The notes under the pieces were generated by a model. It did no database searches. It saw only the letters and a list, made by a program, of their open reading frames with translations, and was not told the DNA's origin. This document shows positions 30,126 to 39,177 of a DNA stretch of 64,000 nucleotides, in pieces (position 1 is the stretch's first letter; each line of letters starts with the position of its first letter). The stretch is from Vulcanimicrobium sp035943995 (GTDB lineage: Bacteria; Vulcanimicrobiota; Vulcanimicrobiia; Vulcanimicrobiales; Vulcanimicrobiaceae): positions 25,967 to 89,966 of the forward strand of contig DASZBS010000080.1 in NCBI GenBank assembly GCA_035943995.1, written 5' to 3'. A program made the position numbers and the translations under genes.

Positions 30126-30259
30126 CCCGCTTGCTTCGACACGACGGTGCGGGTTCCGTGCAGGGCGAGCGGCGCGGGCTTCCGCGAGCCCACCCGCCGG
30201 AGGGACTTTGGCGCTCCTATGGCGATAGTTAGGCTTTCCTCACAAGCTTCGGAGCGACG

Positions 30260-31540
30260 ATGGCCGCGGTCCACGCCACCCCACAACCGACCTCGGTTCC
30301 CCGCCGCCGCGGCGGCCTCTGGCGCTACCTCGCGGTGGCCGGGCCGGGGCTGATCGTCGCCTTCGCGGACACCGAGGCCGGCAGCGTCACGACCGCGGCC
30401 ACCTCGGGCGCGCAGTTCGGGATGAAGCTCGTGCTGCTGCAGGTGCTCCTGATCGTCCCGCTCTTCGTCATCCAGGAGATGACCGTGCGGCTGGGGACGG
30501 TGACCGGGAAAGGGCACGCGCAGCTCATCCGCGAGCACTACGGGCTCGCCTGGACGTGGGTGTCGCTGGGCACGATGCTGCTCACCAACCTCGCTGCGCT
30601 GGTCACGGAGTTCATCGGGATCGCCGGCGCGGCGCTGGTGTTCGGCGTCCCGGTCGTACCGATGATCGCCGTGTCGGCGACGCTGCTGATCGGCATCGCG
30701 TTCAGCGGGCGCTACAAGCGCGCGGAGATCTTTGCGCTCGGGCTGTGTCTGCTGGAGCTGCTGTTCATCCCGGCGGCGTTCGCCGCGCACCCCGATCCCG
30801 GTGCGCTGCTGCGCGAAGGGCTGCTCGGCAGCCAGCCGCTGGGCAATCGCGACTACTTGCTGCTGGTCGCCGGCAACATCGGCGCGGTCATCATGCCCTG
30901 GATGATCTTCTACCAGCAGTCGGCGACGGTCGACAAAGGGCTGCGCGTCAAAGACCTCAACCTCGCGCGCATCGACACCGCGTTCGGCGCCGTGCTCACC
31001 CAGGTCATCATGGTCGCGATCGTCGTGACGTGCGCGGCGACGCTGTTCGTCCACCACCAGAGCGTGTCGGACGCCGCCCATGCCGCGCTCGCGCTGGTGC
31101 CGCTCACCGGCTCGAAGCTGGCCGGCATCGCGTTCGGCGCGGGTTTGCTGGGCGCCGCACTCATCGGCGCGCTCGTCGTGTCGCTCGCGACCGCGTGGGC
31201 GTTCGGCGAGGCGTTCGCGTGGCGCTGCTCGCTCAACGCCGCCTGCTACGACGCGAAGCGCTTCTACGGAATGTACGCCGCGATGGTGATCGTCGCGGCC
31301 GGGATCGTGCTGATCCCGCACTTGCCGCTCATCCGCATCACGGTGTGGGTCGAGGCGTTCAACGCGTTCGTGTTGCCGATCGTGCTCGGCTTCCTGGTGG
31401 TCATGGCCAACGACAAGAAGATCCTCGGCGACCGGGTGAACTCGCGGCTCGGCAACGTCGTAGCGGTCGGCGTCGGGGTGGTCTGCGTGGGCCTGGGGCT
31501 GTGGATGGGGACGCTGACGATCATGGGCCGGGCCGGCTAG
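30260..31540 (+). CDS. Nramp-related divalent metal transporter (non-canonical motifs)
   Basis: 426 residues, about eleven membrane helices. The family is clear from GPGLIVAFADTEAGSVTTA in helix 1 and GNIGAVIMPWMIFYQQS in helix 6. However, the canonical metal-binding DPGN of helix 1 reads DTEAG here, and the MPH of helix 6 reads MPW. Loss of these motifs is known in Nramp-related magnesium transporters, so Mg or another hard cation rather than Mn/Fe is plausible. GGAG lies 7 bases before the ATG. Upstream, 30226-30245 has a TTAGGCTTTCCTCA stretch that loosely resembles a DtxR-type half-box. Confidence 0.85.
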   Translation: MAAVHATPQPTSVPRRRGGLWRYLAVAGPGLIVAFADTEAGSVTTAATSGAQFGMKLVLLQVLLIVPLFVIQEMTVRLGTVTGKGHAQLIREHYGLAWTWVSLGTMLLTNLAALVTEFIGIAGAALVFGVPVVPMIAVSATLLIGIAFSGRYKRAEIFALGLCLLELLFIPAAFAAHPDPGALLREGLLGSQPLGNRDYLLLVAGNIGAVIMPWMIFYQQSATVDKGLRVKDLNLARIDTAFGAVLTQVIMVAIVVTCAATLFVHHQSVSDAAHAALALVPLTGSKLAGIAFGAGLLGAALIGALVVSLATAWAFGEAFAWRCSLNAACYDAKRFYGMYAAMVIVAAGIVLIPHLPLIRITVWVEAFNAFVLPIVLGFLVVMANDKKILGDRVNSRLGNVVAVGVGVVCVGLGLWMGTLTIMGRAG

Positions 31541-31684
31541 CTTACGAAAAGTTGACGCGCGGCCGATACTACTCGTACGCGGCTCCGGCAGACGCCCGCC
31601 GGTGATTCCGCTCGGGTGAGGGCGTCGGTTCAGAACGTCGCGCGGTTCGAACGCGCGGCGGCTCGTCATGGGATCGGTTCACGG

Positions 31685-33823
31685 ATGAACTTCCCGCTCG
31701 TGTTGGGCATTGCCGGAGGATTCGGCGTTACGCTCTCGATCGTGGTCACGGCGCTCGCCGTGGTCGCCGGATATGCGGTGCGGCTCCACGTCGCCGCCGC
31801 GGCGCTGCGGCGCGAGCGGTCCGCCGTGAACGAGCAGCGCGCGCGCCTGCTGGACGGCGTGGCCGACGGGATGTACGTCGTCGACGCGCAGTTGCGCATC
31901 GTCCACGTCAACGGCGAAGCCGCCCGGCTGCTGCGCACGAGCCCCGGCGCGCTCCTCGGCCGCGCGCTCCAGGACGTCGTCGATCCGCTCGCGTCAGAAT
32001 TGCTTGCCGACGTGCGCTGCGCCCGCCGCACCGGCGAGCGGACCGAACGGACGCACGCGCTTCCGGATACCGGCACGGCGATCGAAGTGCGCGCGACGCC
32101 GGCCGGCGGCGAGGTGATCGTGTCGCTGCGCGACGTCGGCGAACGCGCGCGCATCGCGGCCCAGGCGCGCGATTGCGAACAGCGCGTGCGGCTGCTGGCC
32201 GACAACGTCGACGCGGTGCTCTGGACGACCGGGCTGGACGCGCGTTTCACCAGCGTCACCGGAGCCGCGCTCGAAGACCTCGGGCTGCGCGCGGACGATC
32301 TTGTCGGCCGCTCGTCGGCCGCGCTCATCGCCGAGCACGTGCTGCACGACGTCATCGCCGGCGCGCCGGCGCGCGCGGAGACCGTGCGCGGCCAGCGCTG
32401 GCTGCGCCACCACGTCGAGCCGCTGCGCGACGGCGCGAACGCGATCGTCGGCGCCGTCGGCGTCTCGCTCGACGTCACCGCGCTCAAGCGCGCGCACCAG
32501 CGGCTGTTCGAGAGCACCCACCGCGACCGCGTGACCGGCCTCGCGAACCGGCTCTCGCTCGAGCAGCGCATCGACGAGACGATCGCCGACGCGCGCCGCG
32601 ACGGCCGGCGCTGCGCGCTGCTGTACGTCGGCCTCAACCATTTCCGCACGATCAGCGACGCGCTCGGCCAAGGCGCCGGCGACGACGTGCTGCGCGACGT
32701 CGCGCTGCGGCTCCAGGAAACCCTGCGCGCCGGCGACGTGATCGCGCGGCCGGGCGACGAGTTCGTGATCCTGATGCCGCGCATCGCGTCCAACGCGGAG
32801 GTCGAGAGCGTCGCGCAGCGGCTGCTGGGCGCGCTCGCGCTGCCCGTCACGGCGCGCGGGCGCGAGCTGTTCGTCGATGCCAGCGTCGGCGCGGCGATCT
32901 TCCCCGAGCACGGCGACGACACCGAGTCGCTCAACGCGCACGCCGACGCCGCGATGCAGCGCGCGAAGACGCTGGGCGGCGAACGCTTCGCGCTCTACGA
33001 CGACGACTCGCTGCAAGCCGCGGCCGCCGAACGGCTCGCGCTCGACAACGACTTGCGCCACGCGGTCGCGCGCGACGAGCTGCGGCTGCTGTACCAGCCC
33101 GTCATCGACGTCGCGACGCGCCGCATCGTCGGCTGCGAAGCGCTCGTGCGCTGGCACCACCAGACGCGCGGCGTCGTCCCGCCCGGCGTGTTCATCGCGA
33201 TCGCCGAGCAGAGCGGCGCGATCGTCGCGCTCGACCGCTGGGTACTGCGAGAAGCGTGCGCGACGGCGGCGCGCGTGCGCAGCTACGAGCCGGGCTTCCG
33301 CATGGCGGTGAACCTTTCGCCGCACGACCTGCGCGAGCCGGATTTTCCGGACGTCGTCGCGACGATGCTCATCGAGCACAGCCTGCGCCCCGGCGCGCTC
33401 TCGATCGAGGTGAACGAGCACGACCTGCTCGACGACGGCGTGCTGCTCGCGCTGCGGCGCATCTGCGCGCTCGGCGTCGAGGTCACCGTCGACGACTTCG
33501 GCATCGGCTACAGTAGCTTTCCGTCCCTCAAGCGCTTGCCGGTCACGGCGCTCAAGGTCGACCGGGCATTCATTCGCGACGTCGCGGAGGACGCGTACGA
33601 CCGGGCGATCGTCGGCTCCATCGTCTCCATCGCGAAGACGCTCGGCCTGCGGGTCACGGCCGAAGGGATCGAAACGGAGGAGCAGCTGGGGTTCGTCGCG
33701 TCGCTGGGCTGCGACGAGGCGCAAGGCTTCCGCTTCGGGGCGCCCATGACCGGCGCCGAGCTCGACCTCGCGCTGGCGCCACGCCCTCGCCTGCACCTGC
33801 TCGAACAGGGAGCATCGGTCTAG
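31685..33823 (+). CDS. PAS-PAS-GGDEF-EAL cyclic-di-GMP signalling protein
   Basis: 712 residues: N-terminal membrane helix (about 5-28), two PAS-like domains (about 45-140 and 160-270), GGDEF domain (about 285-440) and EAL domain (about 455-700). The GGDEF site reads RPGDEF, so cyclase activity is probably lost. The EAL domain keeps GCEALVRW, NLSPHDL, DDFGIGYSS, KVDRAF and TAEGIETEEQ, so phosphodiesterase activity is likely, with the PAS domains sensing a ligand or redox state. ATG at 31685 is preferred to the GTG at 31616, since it begins the membrane helix. Confidence 0.9.
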   Translation: MNFPLVLGIAGGFGVTLSIVVTALAVVAGYAVRLHVAAAALRRERSAVNEQRARLLDGVADGMYVVDAQLRIVHVNGEAARLLRTSPGALLGRALQDVVDPLASELLADVRCARRTGERTERTHALPDTGTAIEVRATPAGGEVIVSLRDVGERARIAAQARDCEQRVRLLADNVDAVLWTTGLDARFTSVTGAALEDLGLRADDLVGRSSAALIAEHVLHDVIAGAPARAETVRGQRWLRHHVEPLRDGANAIVGAVGVSLDVTALKRAHQRLFESTHRDRVTGLANRLSLEQRIDETIADARRDGRRCALLYVGLNHFRTISDALGQGAGDDVLRDVALRLQETLRAGDVIARPGDEFVILMPRIASNAEVESVAQRLLGALALPVTARGRELFVDASVGAAIFPEHGDDTESLNAHADAAMQRAKTLGGERFALYDDDSLQAAAAERLALDNDLRHAVARDELRLLYQPVIDVATRRIVGCEALVRWHHQTRGVVPPGVFIAIAEQSGAIVALDRWVLREACATAARVRSYEPGFRMAVNLSPHDLREPDFPDVVATMLIEHSLRPGALSIEVNEHDLLDDGVLLALRRICALGVEVTVDDFGIGYSSFPSLKRLPVTALKVDRAFIRDVAEDAYDRAIVGSIVSIAKTLGLRVTAEGIETEEQLGFVASLGCDEAQGFRFGAPMTGAELDLALAPRPRLHLLEQGASV

Positions 33824-33899
33824 GAATCCCCTGTTCCTGGGACAGACGGTCCGCCGCGGGTACGTTAGGATAGCTGTGGATAACGTGGAGGAGCGGCAA

Positions 33900-34301
33900 G
33901 TGGCGATCGTTTGGAAGGTCGAGGACAAGGCGGAGCGGGTGCTGCGGCAGCGCCGCGCATTCCGCGAGTGCCTGACCTCCATCGCCGAGCCGACCTCCGA
34001 CGTCGACGCGGCCGAGCTGATCTACGGCGAGCTCGTCGCGAACACGGTTCGCTACGCCAACGGCGCCGTCGAGGTGCAGCTCGAGCTGGTCGACCACCTC
34101 CCGCCGGTCCTGGTCGTGCGCGATCACGGCCCCGGGCTGCGCTGCCACCCGTGGTCCCCGCGCCGCGATCCGTTTGCCGAATCGGGGCGGGGCCTCGGGA
34201 TCGTCGAGCTGCTCGCGCGCGACGTCGAGGTCAGCCACGCGGACGGTGGCGGCACCGTGATCCGCGCCGTCCTACCGGTCACGCCGCGGCGCGCCGCCTA
34301 G
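33900..34301 (+). CDS. RsbW/SpoIIAB-like GHKL ATP-binding protein
   Basis: 133 residues, a single HATPase domain of the serine-kinase anti-sigma type: N-box ELIYGELVANTVRYA, G1 box VRDHGPGL and G2 box SGRGLGIVELLA. Such proteins phosphorylate anti-anti-sigma partners or bind regulators; no STAS or SpoIIE partner is adjacent. The start is GTG at 33900, six bases after GGAGGAG; an upstream GTG at 33876 has no ribosome site. It follows the c-di-GMP protein by 76 bases. Confidence 0.85.
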   Translation: MAIVWKVEDKAERVLRQRRAFRECLTSIAEPTSDVDAAELIYGELVANTVRYANGAVEVQLELVDHLPPVLVVRDHGPGLRCHPWSPRRDPFAESGRGLGIVELLARDVEVSHADGGGTVIRAVLPVTPRRAA

Positions 34302-34302
34302 C

Positions 34303-36666
34303 CTAGCGCTCCAGCCGGTAGTTCAGCTCGACCGAGCGCGGCCGCGCGATGTGGTCGCCTTGCGCGTTCGCGAACGTGATGAAGTACCGGTCGTCGAAGA
34401 GGTTGCGCACGCGCAGCGCAAGGGCGCCGCGCCCGAGCGCGATCCCCTTCTCGACGTCGAGGGTGAGGTGCGGCGGGACCTTGCACGCGCTCGAGCCGAG
34501 GCCGGTGCGCGGGTCGGGCGGGCAGTAGCGGTTCACGAACCCGGCCGATACGTCGGACGGCGCGGTGGTGAGGCCGCTGCCGTACTCGACGCTCGCGGAC
34601 AGCCAGCCGTTGTGGCGGTCGTTGATCAGCAGCCCTGCGTTCGCATCCCAGAGCTCCTCGTGATCCGCCGGCAGCCAGTCTTGCGAGCCGCCGCCCGAGC
34701 ACGGTGCCAATAACGCAGTCTCGCAGTCCTTCACCACGGCGTAGGTGTGCGCGAGCGAACCGTACACGCGTCCGCCGCGCGACAGCGGGCGCTGGTACGC
34801 GAGGCTCTGCGTCGCGATCCGGCCGAGCGCGAAGTTGATGTCCTGGTGCAGGTTCGACGTGCCGACCTGCGTGTCGTCGATGAGGTCGGTCGCGTTCTTC
34901 TGCGCGACGCGCACGCCGAGGTCGCCGCGTCCCACGGCGACGTGCCCGCCGATCTCGTAGTCCGAGTCGCGCTGCGGCCGCAAGTCGAAGTTCCCGCTGG
35001 TCGGCTGGATCACGCGCGCGACGGACGGCGAGACGTTCTCGAGCGAGAACGGCGTGAAGAAGCGACCGTAGTACACGTAGACGCTCGCGGCGTCACCGAA
35101 CGACCGGGTGAGCTTCACGCGCGGGCTGAGCTGCGCGAAGCCGCTCGCGAACTCGGGCGACGCGATCTGGAACACGTCGGCGCGCACGCCGTAGTCGAGC
35201 CGCCAGCGCGTTCCCATGCGCCAGGTGTCTTGCAGATAGCCCTCCGCGAGGTGGCCCACGTTGGGCGACGCGTCGACGACGGTGAACGGCGCGAGCGAGA
35301 ACGGATTGCCGGCCTGCAGCCCGATCGCGTACCGCTTCGCCACGGTGGTGACGTCGTAGACGATCCCGGCGCGCACCTCGTGCGCGGCGCTGCGCAGATC
35401 GTAGTCCGCGTTGATGCGGTAGTCGATCGACGTGCGGTCCGAGAACAGCGACAGCGCGCAGGTCGTGACGTCGGCGCTGCAATCGGCGGGCGCGCCGGCC
35501 GCGCGTCCCGCCGCGAAGTCGTTCGCCGGATCCGGAAGATCTTGGATGCGCGAGCGCTTGACCGACGGGCCGAACGAGAACGTGCCGCGGTCGCCGATCG
35601 CGCGGCGAAACTGCAGCGATGAGAAGACGTCGTCTTGCCGTTCGACGTCGTCTTGCGCCGCGGGCGCGCCCGCGGCCACGTCGGCCGGTATCTGATACGT
35701 TTGCAAGCTGTGCGAGAGCGTGAAGTTCGCGAACGAGCTCTTGCCGTACGGCAGGGTGACGCGCACGAACTGGTTCGCGCTGCTGCCGGCGTCGTGCGGC
35801 GCATCCGGCGACGGCGGGTCGAGCGCGCGCCCGTCGCGCCCGGTCCGCGACGCGATCAGCAGCGAGCCGCCGTGGCCGACGGGTGCGTGGTAGCCGAGCG
35901 TTGCTTCGTAGCGCGCGAACGCGCCGCCGGCCGCGTCGAACGTGATACCGGCCGGACCCGGCGTCCCGCCTTTCGATGCGAGGTTCAGCACCGCGCCGAA
36001 GCGTTCGCCATATTGCGCGGGGTATGCGCCTTCGAGCACTTCGGCGAAGCCCACGTTGCTCGCGTCCACCTCGTTGCCGATGACGCGGTTCAGCGCTTGG
36101 GGCAACGCGACGCCGTCGATCACGTAGTTGATGTCGCCGTGGTCGCCGTTGACGTGCACGGCGCCGTTCGCGCCGCGCGCCGCGCCCGGCACCTGTAGCA
36201 AGAGGCTCGACGTATTGCCGGCGGCCGGCGAGCGCGAGATCGTCTCCGTGTTCAGCGTGACGTCGGTGCCCGCGCGCTGAACCTGCGCCGCGTGCGACGT
36301 GACGGTCGCCGAGGTGCGGCCGATGGTCTTGGTGGTTTTCAGGACGAGGTTGACGCTCTCGCCGGCCGACGTCACGTCGACGTCGACGACCGCGCTGAGC
36401 GAACCGCGCACGCCGGACACCGTGTACCGCCCCAGCGGGACCGCGCTGAACGCGAACGTGCCGCGCGCGTCGGTGACGGCTTCGCGGTGCATCGTGGGGC
36501 CGTTGAGCTGGACGGCGGCGCCCGCGACGGCTTGACCGTTCGCGGTGACGACGCCGGAGAGAAAGCTGGTCGCTTGCGCGAGCGCGGACCCCGTGGTCGC
36601 GACGACGGCGGCGATGACGATGAAGGCGAGCGCGCGGAGCGGCCCACCGAACTGGCGGCTGAACAT
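34303..36666 (-). CDS. TonB-dependent receptor with carboxypeptidase-like N-domain
   Basis: 787 residues. Signal peptide to about residue 31 (ALAQA), a CarboxypepD_reg-like beta domain (about 34-110; FLSGVVTANGQAVAGAAVQL), a plug domain (about 130-240; YVIDGVALPQ, VLEGAYPAQYGERFG) and a 22-strand barrel ending in YRLER with a C-terminal aromatic strand. It imports a chelate or sugar across an outer membrane, so the cell is a diderm. AAAGGGA lies just before the ATG. The carried substrate is unknown. Confidence 0.9.
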   Translation of the reverse strand: MFSRQFGGPLRALAFIVIAAVVATTGSALAQATSFLSGVVTANGQAVAGAAVQLNGPTMHREAVTDARGTFAFSAVPLGRYTVSGVRGSLSAVVDVDVTSAGESVNLVLKTTKTIGRTSATVTSHAAQVQRAGTDVTLNTETISRSPAAGNTSSLLLQVPGAARGANGAVHVNGDHGDINYVIDGVALPQALNRVIGNEVDASNVGFAEVLEGAYPAQYGERFGAVLNLASKGGTPGPAGITFDAAGGAFARYEATLGYHAPVGHGGSLLIASRTGRDGRALDPPSPDAPHDAGSSANQFVRVTLPYGKSSFANFTLSHSLQTYQIPADVAAGAPAAQDDVERQDDVFSSLQFRRAIGDRGTFSFGPSVKRSRIQDLPDPANDFAAGRAAGAPADCSADVTTCALSLFSDRTSIDYRINADYDLRSAAHEVRAGIVYDVTTVAKRYAIGLQAGNPFSLAPFTVVDASPNVGHLAEGYLQDTWRMGTRWRLDYGVRADVFQIASPEFASGFAQLSPRVKLTRSFGDAASVYVYYGRFFTPFSLENVSPSVARVIQPTSGNFDLRPQRDSDYEIGGHVAVGRGDLGVRVAQKNATDLIDDTQVGTSNLHQDINFALGRIATQSLAYQRPLSRGGRVYGSLAHTYAVVKDCETALLAPCSGGGSQDWLPADHEELWDANAGLLINDRHNGWLSASVEYGSGLTTAPSDVSAGFVNRYCPPDPRTGLGSSACKVPPHLTLDVEKGIALGRGALALRVRNLFDDRYFITFANAQGDHIARPRSVELNYRLER

Positions 36667-36726
36667 GATTCCCTTTGCTATGCTGCGACGACGGATGAGC
36701 CGCGCTAGGGGCGCGGCGGGAAGACG

Positions 36727-37287
36727 TCAGGCAGCGAGCGGCGGGGGACGGTTCGGAACGAACAGCCGGTAGGGGACGGTGGCGCGCGCCGGCCGCAGGG
36801 CCAGCCGGCGCGCCGGCGGCGGCGCCGTCGCTTTGTCGGCCGCGGCGGCGAAGGCAACCAGCACCGCGACGATGCGGTCGCGCGTCGCCCGGAAGAGGAA
36901 GGCCGAGCAGAGCAACGCCAGGAGCCCGCACGCCAGGGCCATCGCGAGCCGCCCGGGCTCGATCGATGCGCCTTCCGCGGCCAGCAGCAGGAGCGCGACC
37001 CCGGCCTGCGTGAGCAGGCCGAACGCTGCGGTCGCCGGAGTGGGCGGGCCCAGCCGGGCACGCACCAGGGCGAGCCGGCGGCGGCGCTCCCGCGCGGGCC
37101 CGACGAGGCCCAGCGGGACGGCCACGGCGGCGAGCATCCCGAGCGCGGCGGCGAGCATGACGGCGTGCGCCGGGGAGTCCCAAACGAACGCTTGGGCCCC
37201 GACCGCATGGATCACGCCGTGGACGAGCACGGCGCACGAGAACGTCAGCGCGGCCCACAGGCCGTACGCCGCCGTACGCGGACGCAT
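36727..37287 (-). CDS. Multi-pass membrane protein of unknown function
   Basis: 186 residues with four to five hydrophobic segments (about 7-30, 38-62, 88-105, 112-130). It has an RRRRLALVRARL basic loop and a Pro-rich C-terminus. No recognisable motif. It is upstream of and in the same direction as the TonB receptor with 60 bases between, so co-expression is plausible. Confidence 0.6.
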   Translation of the reverse strand: MRPRTAAYGLWAALTFSCAVLVHGVIHAVGAQAFVWDSPAHAVMLAAALGMLAAVAVPLGLVGPARERRRRLALVRARLGPPTPATAAFGLLTQAGVALLLLAAEGASIEPGRLAMALACGLLALLCSAFLFRATRDRIVAVLVAFAAAADKATAPPPARRLALRPARATVPYRLFVPNRPPPLAA

Positions 37288-37511
37288 GTCCGTATTGTTC
37301 CGGACCGCGGCGGCCGGACCTGTCGGGCACCGCCACCGTCGGGCCCCGGCCGGCGTCCTAGAGGGGTACTAGCCGCGCCGGCCGGACGGCGCAGACGACT
37401 ACCGGGTCCCAGCGACAGGTGCCGCCGCACGGGCGGTCCGAACCATGGTCTCCCCCCGCCGCTCCGCCCCGCCCCCCGCCCCGTTCGCACCCGCCGCCCG
37501 CCGAGAGAGTC

Positions 37512-38069
37512 ATGCACACCCCGCGTCCGTCCGCCTTCGAGTCCGCCGACACCGTGAACCGGGTGGTGGCGTTGCTGGTCCGTTTCCCGGAGCTCCACAG
37601 CGTGCGCTCGAATCCGGCGGATGCGACGCTGACGCTGTCGTTCGCCGTGCGCGAGCGGCTCGACCGGGTCAAGCAGCGCGCGCTCGCCGAGCGCGTGTCG
37701 GAGCACCTGCGCGCGTTCCTCGACCTGCGCGGTGACGTACCCGGGAAGATCGCACTCGCCTGCGACCGCGACACCGCCGTGACGTTCGTGAACGTCACCC
37801 GCGACGCGGCCTCGTTCGCGCGCGAGGAGCTCGAGCTGCTCGTCGCGCTGTTCGTCGATGCGTACGGCGACCGGCTCGTGCGCGACGGCGCGAGCGCGCT
37901 CGCGGTCGACGACGATCCCGCGGCCCGCGACGAGATGGTCGAGGTCGCGCTCGACGCGCTGCGCGATCCGACGCAGCGCCAGCGGCTCGTCGGTTTTCGC
38001 GAAGAGCAGCGCGTGCTCGTGTACTTCGTGCACGCCCGCAAGCGCACGAAAGCCAGGGCCCGATCCTAG
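37512..38069 (+). CDS. Conserved hypothetical upstream of ymdB
   Basis: 185 residues, soluble, mixed alpha/beta, acidic. It starts MHTPRPSAFESADTVNRVV and has a strand-helix pattern (LTLSFAVRERLDRVKQRALAERVSEHL) but no motif I recognise. It lies 20 bases before the YmdB-like gene and in the same direction, so it may work with the YmdB-SpoVS-PHP group. The start was chosen at the first ATG; the open frame upstream is Pro/Arg-rich and unlikely to be coding. Confidence 0.65.
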   Translation: MHTPRPSAFESADTVNRVVALLVRFPELHSVRSNPADATLTLSFAVRERLDRVKQRALAERVSEHLRAFLDLRGDVPGKIALACDRDTAVTFVNVTRDAASFAREELELLVALFVDAYGDRLVRDGASALAVDDDPAARDEMVEVALDALRDPTQRQRLVGFREEQRVLVYFVHARKRTKARARS

Positions 38070-38089
38070 CGCCCAGCACCGTCACCATC

Positions 38090-38869
38090 CTGGTCGTCGG
38101 CGACGTGATGGGCTCGCCGGGTCGCGACGTCCTCAAGACGCGCCTCGCTCTCGCCCGGGAGCAATACCACGCCGACGCGGTGATCGCCAACGGCGAGAAC
38201 GCGGCCGGCGGCTTCGGCTTGACCAACCAGACCGCCGAGGAGATGTTCGCGGCCGGCGTCGACTTCATCACGTCGGGCAACCACATCTGGGACAAGCGCG
38301 AGTTCCGCCGCGAGCTCGACGACACCGACCGCATCCTGCGCCCGGCGAACTACCCGCCGACGTTGCCCGGGCGCGGTTCGGGGACGTTCACCGCCGCCAA
38401 CGGCGTGACGGTCGGCGTAGTGAACCTGATGGGCCGCGTGTTCATGCCGCCCGTCGACGACCCGTTCCGAGTCGGCCGCGAGCTGGTCGACGACCTCCGC
38501 GCCGCGACCAGCGTGATCGTTGTCGACGTCCACGCCGAGGCGACGTCGGAGAAGATGGCGCTGGGGCGCTTCTTCGACGGCTCGATCTCGCTGCTCTACG
38601 GCACGCACACCCACGTTCAGACCTCGGACGAGCAGATCTTCGCCGGCGGGACGGCCTACCTCACCGACGTCGGGATGACCGGACCGTCGGACGGCGTGAT
38701 CGGGATGGAATCCGCGGCGGTTCTGGAGCGTTTCACCAATGCGGTATCCGAGCGCTTCGCGGTCCAGAAAACGGGTACACGACAATTTTGCGCGGCGGTC
38801 GCGACCATCGACGTCGCTTCCGGACGTGCGCTCGACATCAAACGCATCAATCTTCGAGGCCTAGCATGA
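38090..38869 (+). CDS. YmdB-family metallophosphoesterase (TIGR00282)
   Basis: About 259 residues, Mn/Fe-dependent phosphodiesterase; the Bacillus homologue degrades 2',3'-cyclic nucleotides and affects development. The sequence shows LVVGDVMGSPGR, NGENAAGGFGL, TSGNHIWDKRE (the GNHxWD signature) and YGTHTHVQTSD (GxHxH). The first conserved Asp (VVGDVMG) lies upstream of the first available GTG (38105), so the true start must be a non-canonical codon; CTG at 38090 is a good candidate. The downstream overlap with SpoVS supports an operon. Confidence 0.88.
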   Translation: MVVGDVMGSPGRDVLKTRLALAREQYHADAVIANGENAAGGFGLTNQTAEEMFAAGVDFITSGNHIWDKREFRRELDDTDRILRPANYPPTLPGRGSGTFTAANGVTVGVVNLMGRVFMPPVDDPFRVGRELVDDLRAATSVIVVDVHAEATSEKMALGRFFDGSISLLYGTHTHVQTSDEQIFAGGTAYLTDVGMTGPSDGVIGMESAAVLERFTNAVSERFAVQKTGTRQFCAAVATIDVASGRALDIKRINLRGLA

Positions 38870-39177
38870 TCGAGCCCCAGAGGACGCCCGCGTCCGGCGT
38901 CCTCAAGGTGTCTGCTCATTCCAGTCCCAACTCCGTCGCCGGCGCGCTCGCCGGCGTTCTGCGCGAAAAGCCGGCCGCCGAGCTCCAAGCCATCGGCGCG
39001 GGAGCGACCAACCAAGCTGTGAAAGCGATCGCGATCGCGCGCTCGTATCTTCGCGCGCAGGAGATCGACCTCGTGTGTGTGCCGGAGTTCACCGACGTCG
39101 AGATCGACGGCAACGTGCGCACCGCGATCCGCCTGCTCGTCGAACGGCGCCCCTTGGCAGCCCCGAAAAGCGATTAG
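38866..39177 (+). CDS. Stage V sporulation protein S-like (SpoVS)
   Basis: 103 residues with the SpoVS pattern: LKVSAHSSPNSVAGALAGVLRE, AIGAGATNQAVKAIAIARSYL and VCVPEFTDVEIDGNVRTAIRLLV. SpoVS is a small Alba-like nucleic-acid-binding protein found in sporulating Firmicutes and many non-sporulating phyla. Here it directly follows ymdB with a 4-base overlap, the same pairing as in Bacillus (ymdB-spoVS), and precedes a PHP-domain gene by zero bases. Confidence 0.93.
   Translation: MIEPQRTPASGVLKVSAHSSPNSVAGALAGVLREKPAAELQAIGAGATNQAVKAIAIARSYLRAQEIDLVCVPEFTDVEIDGNVRTAIRLLVERRPLAAPKSD

Noticed and set aside
30126..30259. Possible manganese or magnesium riboswitch before the Nramp-related gene
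   Set aside because: GC-rich hairpins are present, yet the conserved yybP-ykoY and M-box motifs could not be recognised; only a weak DtxR-like half-box was noted.
34747..37336. Long open frames antisense to or out of frame with the TonB receptor gene
   Set aside because: Arg/Ala-rich shadow frames of a confirmed gene with signal peptide, plug and barrel.
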